Origin: Bacteroidales bacterium
Lineage (GTDB): Bacteria > Bacteroidota > Bacteroidia > Bacteroidales > JAAUTT01
Direction of reading: 5' to 3'
NCBI GenBank assembly: GCA_012031335.1
Contig: JAAUTT010000081.1
Coordinates: forward strand, 1-10,310
DNA length: 10,310 nt
Shown: positions 1-8,870 of the stretch, in pieces
How positions within the stretch are numbered: position 1 is the stretch's first letter
How the letters are laid out: each line of letters opens with the position of its first letter
The notes under the pieces: model-generated
The model's database searches: none
Told to the model about the DNA's origin: nothing
What the model saw: only the letters and a program-made list of their open reading frames with translations
Made by a program: the position numbers and the translations under genes

Positions 1-362
1 TCACTGGATGGGCACAATAACAGGCTGTAATTTGTTATCATATCTCGACGACACTGTTATGAAGCTTGAGTTGGAGCTCTACGGAAAACTTTTTCCATGA
101 CGGTTTTTTTTCAGACCAAAAAATTAAACCACCATTTCGCATCGAAAACAGCACAAAATCAGGTACCACCCAGCGATATGCCATTACAGTGGCAAAAATA
201 CCTGCATTTTCGGTCGAAGGGGTCAAGGAAGTCCCTGTTCAGGAGCGTTCCCATTCCGACATGGCATCTGCTGAAGACCAGTTGGAATACAAACAAAAGC
301 ATTACCAGGCTATATTAAGTGTTTTAAAATATTTATATAAAAACAACACCTATACCAGATGA
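1..362 (+). CDS. 3' end of an unrecognised protein gene, frameshifted
   Basis: The window opens inside a gene. Reading from base 2 gives a protein-like stretch starting HWMGTITG and running to KLELELYGKLF, where it meets a TGA at 98-100. If one T is removed from the T5 run at 90-94, the reading passes smoothly into the next frame (HDGFFSDQKIKPPF…) and continues to the TGA at 360-362, giving 119 C-terminal residues. The part with RYAITVAKIPAF and VPVQERSHSD, followed by a charged helical tail ending KYLYKN, looks like real conserved coding sequence. I do not recognise the family. The stop codon overlaps the ATG of the following lyase gene (ATGA at 359-362), which suggests translational coupling and membership in the same glycan-use operon. 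The 5' part lies outside the window, so domain content and localisation cannot be judged. Confidence 0.6.
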
Positions 363-2310
363 AAACTATTTTTTGCATATTATTGACAATAGTGTTCTGC
401 ACTGGTGCTATGGCACAAGTAGATAATCTTCTTAGTGGAAAATATACAAAAGAAGAATTAGGGAAATTACTTATCCCAAAAGAAAAATGGGAACCTTTTC
501 CGGCTATTGGCAACAGAAAAGAATGGGGAAAGGCTGATCAGCAGTTGTTGAGATCATTTTTTGAGGAAGCGGAAAAGAACAAAAGTTACCAATGGCCATC
601 CATTCCTGCAACTACGGCATTGCTTTACCTGCGAACCGGCGACAGGGATCAATATCAGAAAATAAGTTTTGAGAAAAGACGACTCCTTGGTACCTTCCTG
701 CTGGCCGAAATATACGAGAACAAAGGACGTTTTATCGATCATGTTATCGATGGTGTATGGTCAATATGCGAAGAATCGAACTGGGGCGTACCAGCCCATT
801 TGGGGCGCAATGGACTTCCCGAGGTCACTAAACCTTATGTTGACCTGTTTGCAGCCGAAACGGCAACTTACCTGGCGTGGGTCGATTATTTCCTGGGGGA
901 AAAACTCGATTCGGTGTCTCCTTTGATAAGGAAAAGGATTTTGTCGGAAATAAACCATCGTGTTTTTAATCCAGTAATGAGTTACCACCATGGATGGATG
1001 GGCAATAACAAAGCCGGACAGCGCCCAAATAACTGGAATCCATGGATATGTTCCAACTGGCTAAACGCTGCCCTTCTTGTTGAACCCGACAATGTAAAAA
1101 GGGTTGAAATGGTGGCGAAAATCCTGTCGCTACTCGATGAGTTTTTAAACCCTTACCCGCCAGATGGTGGGTGCGATGAAGGCCCTGGTTACTGGGGAGC
1201 TGCGGCTGCATCACTTTACGATAACATTTCTTTGCTTAACCTTTGTTCCAAAAGCGCTTTGCTTATGTTTTCGACGATGAAAAATTCCGGAACATGGGCA
1301 AATTCATTTACAGGGCACAGATAAGCGAGAAATATTTTATCAATTTCGCCGATGCCGATCCGCAACCTGGCATGGCCGCCGACATGATCTACCGCTTTGG
1401 CAAGGACATCAGGGATTCTGCAATGGTAAAATTTGGAGCTTATTATCATGTTGCCGGTAAAAAAGGGTTAAGTAACTACCATTATTTTAGAAACTTCTTT
1501 AATCTTTTCATCCAGGAACAAATTCAATCGGCGGGTAAAGAATTGCCACTTCCAAAAGATACCTGGTTACCAAACCTCGAAGTAATGATTGCACGCGACA
1601 GGCAAGGCACCGATGAAGGCTTTTTTGTTGCTGCCAAAGGTGGGCATAACAATGAAAGCCATAACCATAACGATGTTGGGAATTTTATTGTATACTATGA
1701 TGGTTTGCCGCTCTTTATAGATGTAGGAAGGGGCACATATACCAGTAAAACATTCAGCCCGCGACGTTACGAAATTTGGTACAATTGTTCCCAATACCAC
1801 AATCTGCCAACCATAAACGGCAAAGACCAGCTTCCGGGCGAGCAATATAAGGCCACCAATGTTGGATATAAAACAGAAAAAATATTTTCGGGCTTTGCAG
1901 TTGATCTGGCAAAATGCTATCCAGTGGATGCCGGAATTATATCTTGGAAAAGAAGTGTAATATTGAACCGCAACAAAAACGTGGAATTGACCGATGCTTA
2001 TACATTAAACTTTGCCGAATCTGTTTCCGAACATTTTATGACATGCTGGCCTGCCGAGCTTAAAAAACCAGGTGAGCTAATTATTCATTTTAAGAAAAAT
2101 GCTGAAACAAATTTCGATTTTTGTATTAGATACGATGCTGCAAAGTTTTCAGTAAATATTGAAGCGATTGCTTTAACAGCTATGGAAGATAAAGGAGTGC
2201 AACAGAAGTGGGGAGACTTAATAAACAGAATATCGTTTAGTGTTAAATCTCCCAAAAAGGTGGATAAGCATATATTCACAATAGAGAAAATAAAAATTGG
2301 TAAAAATTAA
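359..2310 (+). CDS. Secreted heparinase II/III-family polysaccharide lyase (frameshifted)
   Basis: The corrected product is 650 residues. A signal peptide (MKTIFCILLT…GAMA|Q, residues 1-19) sends it to the periplasm or surface. Residues about 50-300 form the helical toroid, with NNWNPW near 224-229 and DEGPGYW near 273-279. The C-terminal beta-sandwich half carries HNHNDVGNF near 435-443 and YHNLPTING near 480-488, the hallmarks of the heparinase II/III-like family (PF07940; PL12/15/17/21-type). Such enzymes cleave uronate-containing glycans by beta-elimination using His and Tyr; Tyr278 and His residues at 209-211 and 435-437 are candidates. The reading frame changes at the A4 run 1250-1253: one added A joins CSKK to RFAYVFDDEKF, whereas the uncorrected first frame stops at 1322-1324. 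The start at 359 fits the signal peptide. The family is clear; the PL number and substrate are not, and heparin should not be assumed. Confidence 0.88.
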
Positions 2311-2335
2311 TTGGTAAATCATAACACCTGTTGAA

Positions 2336-3532
2336 ATGAAAGAGAAATTTTTAAACCCTGTACATGCCTTAAATCTTCAGTTTTGTGCCAATCGAACTTT
2401 AGTTTTTAAGGTTATGTTACTAATTCCTGTGTTGGTCATGATAATTAATTTTGAACAGGTTAACGGCCAGGAAATATATCAAATGACCAATGGGGTATCC
2501 TCCCGTTGGGCGAGCCCGAAAACTGGAAAGCCGAAAAAGGAAAAGGAGGCATGGTAAAAGACGGGCGAAAAGGTTCTTCATGCTTTACTTTAAAAGGGGG
2601 CAAAATTCAGACCATTGCCGAATGGGAAGGTACTCCCGGTATTGTAAGGCGCATTTGGATGACCGTTTACGACCGTTCTCCCGAAGCACTGAAGGGGATC
2701 TATATTGAAATGTATTGGGACAATTCCGCAAGTGCTGCTGTAAATGTGCCAATTGGCGACTTTTTTGGACATGGGCTTGGCGAAATGGCTGTGTTTGAAA
2801 ACGACCTGTTCTCCAGTCCAGAAGGCCGGAGCTTTAACTGTTTTGTGCCCATGCCTTTTAAAAAAGCCATGAAGATTAATTTAAGAAACTCTACAAGCAA
2901 AGACTTTGAAATGATTTTTTATGATGTCGATTTTACTGTGGGGGATAGATTAGGGAAAGATGCTATGTACCTGTATGCGTTTTACAACCATCAGCCCATA
3001 ACCAAATTAAGGGAAGATTACGAATTAATGCCAAAGGTCTCCGGCAAAGGTCGTTTTTTTTGGCGTAAATGTAAGCGTTGCAGCCAATAAGGGCGATTAC
3101 CTCAAAACCTGGTGGGGCGAAGGGGAGGTTAAAATGTTCATCGATGGCGATACTGATTATCCAACTTTATGTGGCACAGGCACCGAAGATTATATAGGTA
3201 CAGGCTTTGGGCTGGGTAAATATACCAACAGGTACCAGGGATGCACTGTTGCCGATAGCAAAGAATACAGGTACGCATTTTACAGGTACCACATCCCCGA
3301 CCCGGTTTGGTTTAATAGTGATATCCGCATTACCATCCAGCAAATTGGACATACCACCAGCAAAAATTTAATGATCGAATTAGGAAAGCTCGGGAAACCG
3401 GTTTATAAAACTGCCGAAAAACCCGAAGAAATAGACCTTAACCTCGACCATAAAGCCATTATGTTCGAACGATCCGACGATTTTGCCAGTTGTGCCTTCT
3501 TTTATTTGACTAAAGCCTCGGTTAAAATATAA
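2336..3532 (+). CDS. Secreted DUF2961 / GH172-type glycoside hydrolase, short form (frameshifted twice)
   Basis: The corrected product is 398 residues. After a charged N-terminus comes a hydrophobic signal segment (MLLIPVLVMII, 27-37) ending near VNG|Q. DUF2961 (PF11175) features follow: NGVSSRWASPENW (52-64), GKGGM, RRIWMT (105-110), YWDN (127-130), GDFFGHGLG (141-149), SPEGRSFNCFVPMPF (161-175), and the block from WWGEGE (259-264) to GTGTEDYIGTG (280-290). Characterised GH172 enzymes act on fructofuranose or D-arabinofuranose linkages using two Glu about 21 residues apart; Glu262 (or Glu264) and Glu284 fit this. Two shifts interrupt it: C3 at 2515-2517 needs one more C, and T8 at 3054-3061 needs one less T. 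The start at 2336 is preferred over ATG 2414 because it gives the signal a basic n-region. The C-terminus (YLTKASVKI) ends abruptly and may hide another shift. Confidence 0.85.
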
Positions 3533-3534
3533 CT

Positions 3535-3544
3535 ATTTGCAAAT
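3535..3544. repeat. 10-bp palindrome after the short GH172 gene
   Basis: ATTTGCAAAT is a perfect palindrome three bases after the stop codon, in the 83-bp gap between the two GH172 genes, the largest gap inside the plus-strand block. It has no following T-run, so it is not a standard terminator. The gap could hold an internal promoter, but no exact TAnnTTTG is present on the plus strand. Confidence 0.25.
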
Positions 3545-3615
3545 CAATAAAAAATGAGATACGTTAGGATTTCTTATGACTGGCCTTTACATGTGTTAAT
3601 TGAATTTAAGGTGAG

Positions 3616-5880
3616 ATGAGATATAATAAATACATTATTCTTAAACTGTTATGTCTTTTGTCTTTGGATGGAATTATGGCACAGGACAATGTCAGCCAAA
3701 TAAAAATCCCCATAGGTACTGATGCGTATAAAAATTGGGACCTATGGCCTATGCAGAGGCCGGGAGTGCGGGCATATATGCGTTCAACCTACGACAGGTC
3801 AGGGGGAAACGAAGCGGCCGACGCTTCTCATTTTCTTTTTGCAAACGAAGAAACCTATAACGTAACGCTCGATGTCAAAGGCAAAGGATGCCTATACTTT
3901 TTTCGCACAAATCATTGGCATGGAAGCCCCTGGCATTTTATTGCCGATGGCCGCGATAATTTAGTGAGCGAAACCGGCACGCAGGAACCCGACCTGGCTA
4001 AAAAGAAGCTAAAACGTCTAATTTTATACCAGAGTCAACTTTTCCCCGTCCACTCAACTGGACTTGGGAAGTTACTAAAGGCGCCGATTTGATCTGGACC
4101 CCGGTACCATTTGAAAAATCGCTCCGTATTGCCTATTCAAGAACACATTATGGCACGGGTTATTACATTTATCACCTTTACAACAACCCCGAAAAATTAT
4201 CGCGCAACATAACCTCATTTGAGATAACGAGGCCACCCGAAAAAGAAGTACTTGATTTGCTCGAACGCTCGGGGACCGATATAGCACCGCACGACATACA
4301 CAAAATTACTGGCCAGGCTAAACTTGACAGGGAAAATGTTTTGATCGCCAATATTGACAAACCTATGTCGCAAATTCGTGCTGTTAAGTTTTCAGTTCCA
4401 ATAGAAAAAGCTATAGATATTGAAAGAACAAGGCTTGTAATAACCTGGGACAATGCTAATCACCCTTCGGTTGATGCCCCGCTTTGTCTTTTTTTTGGAG
4501 CTGGAACATTTTATAACAGGGAACAACTCGAATACCTCGTTAAAGCACTCCCCGTGAACATCCGGTTTGATTACCTGAACCGAAAAATGGAACTGGCTTG
4601 CTATTTTCCAATGCCATTTTTCTCAAGCGCTAAAATTGAGCTAAGAGGAGCGACACCTTTGGGCGAAACCATTGATTACGAAATAAGGTATGAACCTTTA
4701 AAACTGAAAAGGGAACAATGTTCTTATTTCCACGCTACATACTGCGATATTCCAACGCCTCTGCCCGGGAACGACCTGGTATACCTCGACACAAGAAATG
4801 TTGAAGGGCACACCGATTGGAGCGGGCATTTTGTTGGTAACTCTTTTATTTTTTCGCACAATGGAGAACTCACCACTCTGGAAGGAGACCCAAGGTTTTT
4901 CTTTGACGATAGCAGGTCGCCCCAGGCATACGGAACCGGGACAGAAGAGTGGGCCGGAGGTGGAGATTACTGGGGTGGCTTAAATATGACACTTCCTTTG
5001 GCCGGTCACCCTTGCGGGTCTATTTCCAAAGAGAAAGCAAAAAATGAGAAAGACCTTATAGAATCGGCTTACAGGTTTTTGCTTGCCGACCTGATGCCCC
5101 TTTGGAAAACGTGCAGTCATTCAGTTTGAACATGGAGGCGAAAATTTGTCGACCGAACATTACGAATGCGTTACATACTGGTATGGCATTCCGGCAGCAA
5201 CTTTAATTAAAACTGACTACATTGACATTGGGAATAGCAACAGTGAAAAGGCCCATAATTATGTTTCGACAAATGCTTCGAACGTCTATAAAGTTACCTC
5301 AAGGTTCGAAATGGGGATCAATGTTTTCCCGGATAACCCATGGAGAATTGATAAAAATCAAATTAAGGGATACCAATCGCTTGAGGGAAAAGAGGTTTAT
5401 CCCGACGAAACCATGGATGGGCGGTATACCAAAGGCACCTCTGAATTTACTATAAATATTGTTCCTGAAAATCAAGGAATTCTTTTAAGGCGCACCCTGG
5501 ATTATAGTTTTCCAAACCAAACCGCCGAGGTTTTTGTAGCTGATGATAATGAAGCTGAAAAACACCGGTGGAAGCATGCAGGAACCTGGTATTTGGCGGG
5601 TTCCAACACCTGCATGTTCTCTGATCCGAGAACAGAATTGGGGGCAAGGTTTACTAAGACGCAAACATCCAACCGTCAACTACGTGACGATGAGTTTATG
5701 ATTCCCGAAAATATCACCCATGGAGTTAAGAAACTCAGGGTAAAGATAAAGTACATCCCTAACACCCAGGATCTGTTTCCGGGAACACCATTCCCAAACC
5801 AAAGCGCCTGGAGCGAGTTGGGGTACGAGGTTTATACAATAGTGAAAACCTTAATGCTCAAGGGTAATTACCAATTTTAA
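3616..5880 (+). CDS. Secreted DUF2961 / GH172-type protein, long form (frameshifted twice)
   Basis: The corrected product is 754 residues, about twice the length of its upstream neighbour. A signal peptide (MRYNKYIILKLLCLL…IMA|Q, 1-22) is followed by RAYMRSTYDRSGGNEAADAS (52-71) and NHWHGSPWH (99-107). An extra block of roughly 160 residues then precedes ITWDN (276-280), which matches YWDN of the short form. The core follows: FFGAGTF (293-299), CYFPMPF (329-335), LEGDPRFFFDD (422-432), GTGTEEWAGGGDYWGG (440-455), then QFEHGGEN (503-510) and a further C-terminal region. Glu423 and Glu444 are 21 residues apart, as expected for the GH172 catalytic pair. Shifts lie at A5 4000-4004 (needs one more A, leading into KEAKTSNFIPESTF) and C4 5097-5100 (needs one less C, joining ADLMP to FGKRAVIQFEHGG). 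Probably a periplasmic furanosidase; the sugar is unknown. The start is supported by the signal peptide and the AAGGTGAG just upstream. Confidence 0.85.
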
Positions 5881-5891
5881 ATTTCATAAAA

Positions 5892-7049
5892 ATGACACAG
5901 AACATTCAAATTCACAAAGTAGGTATCATTATGAACGGGGTTACCGGTCGCATGGGGACCAATCAGCACCTTATGCGATCCATCGTTGAAATTATGAAAC
6001 AAGGTGGAGTGCAGGTTTCTCCTTCCGAATTTATCATGCCCGACCCCATTCTCGTGGGACGTGATGAAGTGAAACTCCGCAAATTGTCTCAAATGTCGGG
6101 TGTGGCAAAGTGGACCACAAATCTCGATGAAGTGATGAAAAGCAACGATTACCAGATTTATTTCGATGCACAAACCACAGGACGCAGAGCCGATGCTGTG
6201 AAAGCGGCTGCTAAAGCAGGAAAACATGTGTATTGCGAAAAACCAGTAGCGGTTGACACTGCCACAGCAATGGAACTTTACGAGGTTTGTGAAAAGGCCG
6301 GGGTAAAACATGGAGTAGTGCAGGATAAACTCTGGTTACCAGGATTGATGAAGCTAAAGCGGCTCATGGAGAATGATTTTTTCGGAAAGATTCTATCTGT
6401 CCGTGGTGAATTTGGTTATTGGGTATTCGAAGGTTTTAACGTTCCTGCACAGCGACCAAGCTGGAATTACCGCAAGGAGGACGACGGCGGAATTATTGTG
6501 GATATGCTTTGCCACTGGCGATATGTTCTTGATAACTTGTTTGGTAATGTAAAGGCAGTGTCGTGTCTCGGAGCTACTCATATTCCTGAACGGGTCGATG
6601 AGCGTGGAAAAACTTACAAATGCACTGCCGACGATGCTGCGTATGCAACCTTTGAACTCGAAGGAGGCGTCATTGCTCATTTCAATTCCTCGTGGGTAAC
6701 CCGTGTGAGACGCGACGATCTGCTTACACTTCAGGTGGATGGGACTAAGGGTTCTGCCGTTGCCGGACTTCGTGAATGTTGGACACAGCATTATGGCAAC
6801 ACTCCCAAACCGGTATGGAATCCTGATGTTCCAAACCCAATTAATTTTTACGAGGGATGGGCAAAGGTGCCGGAACAGGAGTTTTTTGACAACGCCTTTA
6901 AGGTTCAATGGGAATTGTTTCTGAAACATGTTGTAAAAGGCGACCCATTTCGCTGGAATTTATTGGAAGGAGCAAAAGGGGTTCAGCTGGCCGAAAAAGG
7001 ACTGGAAAGCTGGGCAAAACGTTGCTGGGTTGATGTGCCAAAATTATAA
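5892..7049 (+). CDS. Gfo/Idh/MocA-family NAD(P)-dependent oxidoreductase
   Basis: Intact product of 385 residues with no signal peptide, so cytoplasmic. The N-terminal Rossmann region has the nucleotide-binding loop NGVTGRMG (15-22), then YCEKPVAV (114-121), whose EKP is the family's cofactor/substrate lysine motif. The C-terminal alpha/beta domain carries DDGGIIVDMLCHW (197-209); Asp204 and His208 sit where the family places substrate-contact residues. Members oxidise or reduce sugars and inositols, or interconvert epimers, with NAD(P). The dinucleotide loop reads GVTGRMG rather than the usual GxGxxG, so this is a divergent branch. It starts 11 bases after the long GH172 gene and ends 6 bases before the dehydrogenase gene, so it is very probably in the same operon, handling a released sugar. 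Family certain; substrate not determinable. Confidence 0.9.
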   Translation: MTQNIQIHKVGIIMNGVTGRMGTNQHLMRSIVEIMKQGGVQVSPSEFIMPDPILVGRDEVKLRKLSQMSGVAKWTTNLDEVMKSNDYQIYFDAQTTGRRADAVKAAAKAGKHVYCEKPVAVDTATAMELYEVCEKAGVKHGVVQDKLWLPGLMKLKRLMENDFFGKILSVRGEFGYWVFEGFNVPAQRPSWNYRKEDDGGIIVDMLCHWRYVLDNLFGNVKAVSCLGATHIPERVDERGKTYKCTADDAAYATFELEGGVIAHFNSSWVTRVRRDDLLTLQVDGTKGSAVAGLRECWTQHYGNTPKPVWNPDVPNPINFYEGWAKVPEQEFFDNAFKVQWELFLKHVVKGDPFRWNLLEGAKGVQLAEKGLESWAKRCWVDVPKL

Positions 7050-7055
7050 CTGAAT

Positions 7056-7826
7056 ATGGGAAAAGTAGCATTAATAACCGGTGGTTCGCGAGGTATAGGA
7101 CTGGGTATTGCTGTTGAATTGGCAAAAGCGGGTTTCGATCTGGCAATAAACGGAATGCGTGAAGAATTGTCGGTAAAATCTGTACTCGGTAAACTAAAAA
7201 GCCTGGGTATTCAGGTTGCCTATTTTCGGGGAGATGTTTCAAAAAAAGAAGATCGACAGGCAATGATCAAAGCTGTTCTAGCAAGGTATGGAACGATCAA
7301 TGTGCTGGTGAATAATGCCGGTATTGCCCCGCCCGAACGAAAAGATATTCTGGAAGCAACCGAGGAAAGTTTTGATTATGTGCTGAACGTCAATCTTCAG
7401 GGTCCTTATTTTCTGACACAACTGGTCGCTAATACAATGATTCAGCAAAAGCCAAAACATCAGGATGAGTTTTTTTGCATCATTAATGTTTCATCCGTCT
7501 CTGCATCGGTGGCTTCGGTGAACCGCGGAGAGTATTGCATTAGCAAAGCCGGTATTGCAATGGCTACCAAGCTATGGGCTACACGACTGGGTGAGTTTGG
7601 AATTCCTGTATATGAAATTCAACCCGGAGTGATTCGAACTGATATGACGGCAGGTGTTCAGGAAAAATATGACAGACTTTTTCAAAACGGACTCGCCATA
7701 CAGCCGCGCTGGGGAACTCCGGAAGATATTGGAAAAGTAGCTTCCGCAATGGCTTCGGGAAATCTACCTTATTCAACCGGCCAGGTGGTTATGGTAGATG
7801 GAGGATTGACGATTGGAAGGCTATAA
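7056..7826 (+). CDS. Short-chain dehydrogenase/reductase (SDR), FabG/KduD-like
   Basis: Intact product of 256 residues, the normal classical SDR length, cytoplasmic. Motifs in order: TGGSRGIG nucleotide-binding loop (8-15), GDVS (59-62), NNAG (86-89), catalytic Asn in NVN (111-113), Ser147 in NVSSVS, and YCISK with Tyr160 and Lys164. The Ser-to-Tyr spacing of 13 and the Tyr-xxx-Lys pair are standard. QPGVIRTDM (189-197) and the C-terminal TGQVVMVDGG (241-250) are also typical. Automated annotation would often call it 3-oxoacyl-ACP reductase, but its position 6 bases after a sugar-type oxidoreductase in a glycan-use operon argues for a sugar or sugar-acid dehydrogenase, for example of the 2-keto-3-deoxy-gluconate type. 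That role is inference; the SDR fold and active site are directly visible. Confidence 0.92.
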   Translation: MGKVALITGGSRGIGLGIAVELAKAGFDLAINGMREELSVKSVLGKLKSLGIQVAYFRGDVSKKEDRQAMIKAVLARYGTINVLVNNAGIAPPERKDILEATEESFDYVLNVNLQGPYFLTQLVANTMIQQKPKHQDEFFCIINVSSVSASVASVNRGEYCISKAGIAMATKLWATRLGEFGIPVYEIQPGVIRTDMTAGVQEKYDRLFQNGLAIQPRWGTPEDIGKVASAMASGNLPYSTGQVVMVDGGLTIGRL

Positions 7827-7844
7827 ATATTTGATTGTACAACT

Positions 7845-8798
7845 ATGAAAATTAATTACTGTAGGAGGCAATTTGTTTCAAAATTAGCTTTGGGGGGAAT
7901 AATGCTTCCGTTTTGCTTAAAAGCACAAGACACCGTAACGGTCACAAAAAACCTATCTTTAAAAAACGGTAAGGTTCATATTTTTTCCAAACCTTTTGTT
8001 GGGTTGGAATATAATGAATTAGCTGAAGCTTTGGCCGAAACCGGGGCCGAAGGCATTGATTTATTGGTAAGGCAGGGAGGCCATGTTTTGCCAGAGAAGG
8101 TTGAAACCGATTTGCCCAAAGCAGTAGAAGCAGCTAGGAAAAAAGGTCTGGAAGTGGACATGATTGTTACCTCAATTAAGGGCATTGACGAACCTTATGC
8201 CAAACAAATAATTAAGACGGCATCTTTATTGGGAATAAACCATTATCGGATGGGATATTATCAATACGATGTAGCATTGGGGGTTTTAGGGACTCTGAAA
8301 AAGTTGCAAAATAAAGTTAGGCAAGTTGAGGAATATAATGCAAAATTTAATATACATGGTTCTTATCAAAACCATCATGGGGGTATGGTAGGTGGTTCTA
8401 TCTGGGATTTACATTTGCTAATCCAAAAATGCGATCCACGCTATTTGGGGTGTCAGTACGATATACGGCATGCTGTAGCCGAGGGGGGGAGCTCCTGGAA
8501 AGCTGATTTGGAGTTAATTGCCCCCTGGATAAAATGTATTGTAATAAAGGATTTTGTCTGGCAGCTTAAATCAAATGGCTGGTATCCCACTAGTGTCCCT
8601 CTTGGAGATGGAATGGTTGATTTTGAAGCTTACTTTCAATTATTACAAAAATTTAACATTTCAGGGCCTATAACTGTCCATTTCGAATATCAGCCCTTTG
8701 ACAATTTCAATAAAAATGATTTCATAATGGGAAAAGAAACCTATTTAGTTCCTATGAAAAAAGACCTCGGCAAACTCAACAAAATTCTTACAGTATGA
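7845..8798 (+). CDS. Exported sugar phosphate isomerase/epimerase-like TIM-barrel protein
   Basis: Intact product of 317 residues. The N-terminus MKINYCRRQFVSKLALGGIM has a twin-arginine-like CRRQF pattern before the hydrophobic stretch, with probable cleavage near LKA|Q (27-28), so export of a folded protein by Tat is likely. The mature part fits the xylose isomerase-like TIM barrel (AP_endonuc_2, PF01261): an early strand FVGLEYNELAEAL, GAEGIDLLVR (68-76), INHYRMGYY (131-139), NIHGSYQNHHGG (169-180), CQYDIRHA (203-210), KCIVIKDF (230-237) and VHFEYQ (278-283). His171, Asp206, His209 and Glu281 are candidate metal ligands. Family members isomerise or epimerise sugars and keto-sugars. It starts 18 bases after the dehydrogenase gene and is the last gene of the plus-strand block. 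Fold assignment is good; activity is unknown. Confidence 0.82.
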   Translation: MKINYCRRQFVSKLALGGIMLPFCLKAQDTVTVTKNLSLKNGKVHIFSKPFVGLEYNELAEALAETGAEGIDLLVRQGGHVLPEKVETDLPKAVEAARKKGLEVDMIVTSIKGIDEPYAKQIIKTASLLGINHYRMGYYQYDVALGVLGTLKKLQNKVRQVEEYNAKFNIHGSYQNHHGGMVGGSIWDLHLLIQKCDPRYLGCQYDIRHAVAEGGSSWKADLELIAPWIKCIVIKDFVWQLKSNGWYPTSVPLGDGMVDFEAYFQLLQKFNISGPITVHFEYQPFDNFNKNDFIMGKETYLVPMKKDLGKLNKILTV

Positions 8799-8870
8799 AA
8801 AATAAAGTAATTCTAGGTCGAAATAAAATAGTAGTTAGTTTTAAGTCCGCTGTCTGAAAATTTCGGCTAC
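8799..8870. other. Convergent intergenic gap
   Basis: This 72-bp AT-rich gap separates the converging ends of the TIM-barrel gene and the integrase gene. I looked for a stem-loop followed by a T-run, a tRNA 3' end and a repeat of the integrase leader, and found none that is convincing. The only symmetry is a weak GAAA/TTTC pairing near 8856-8864, too short to call a terminator. Confidence 0.5.

Noticed and set aside
2294..2320. Direct repeat of AATTGGTAAA around the end of the lyase gene
   Set aside because: Two 10-base copies 13 bases apart in AT-rich sequence, partly inside the coding region; no further copies, so probably chance.
3054..4004. Programmed ribosomal frameshifting at the T8 (3054-3061) and A5G (4000-4005) runs
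   Set aside because: These runs could be slippery, but similar breaks occur in seven places, in both shift directions, in unrelated enzymes, and inside conserved cores. A common technical cause is simpler.
359..5880. Treating the pieces at 359-1324, 1243-2310, 2506-3090, 3134-3532, 4089-5129 and 5146-5880 as separate genes
   Set aside because: Each piece lacks part of a single domain, and the pieces join at homopolymers into family-length proteins; only the first piece of each set has a signal peptide.
5877..6311. Antisense reading frame of 144 residues opposite the Gfo/Idh gene
   Set aside because: It is rich in His, Phe and Cys in the way expected of a reverse shadow, has no motif, and lies wholly under a well-supported gene. 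The same holds for the 178-residue frame at 6393-6929 and other antisense frames.
8799..8870. tRNA or attachment site next to the integrase
   Set aside because: Integrases often sit beside a tRNA, but the gap is too short and shows no cloverleaf, and no repeated core was found between it and the integrase leader.
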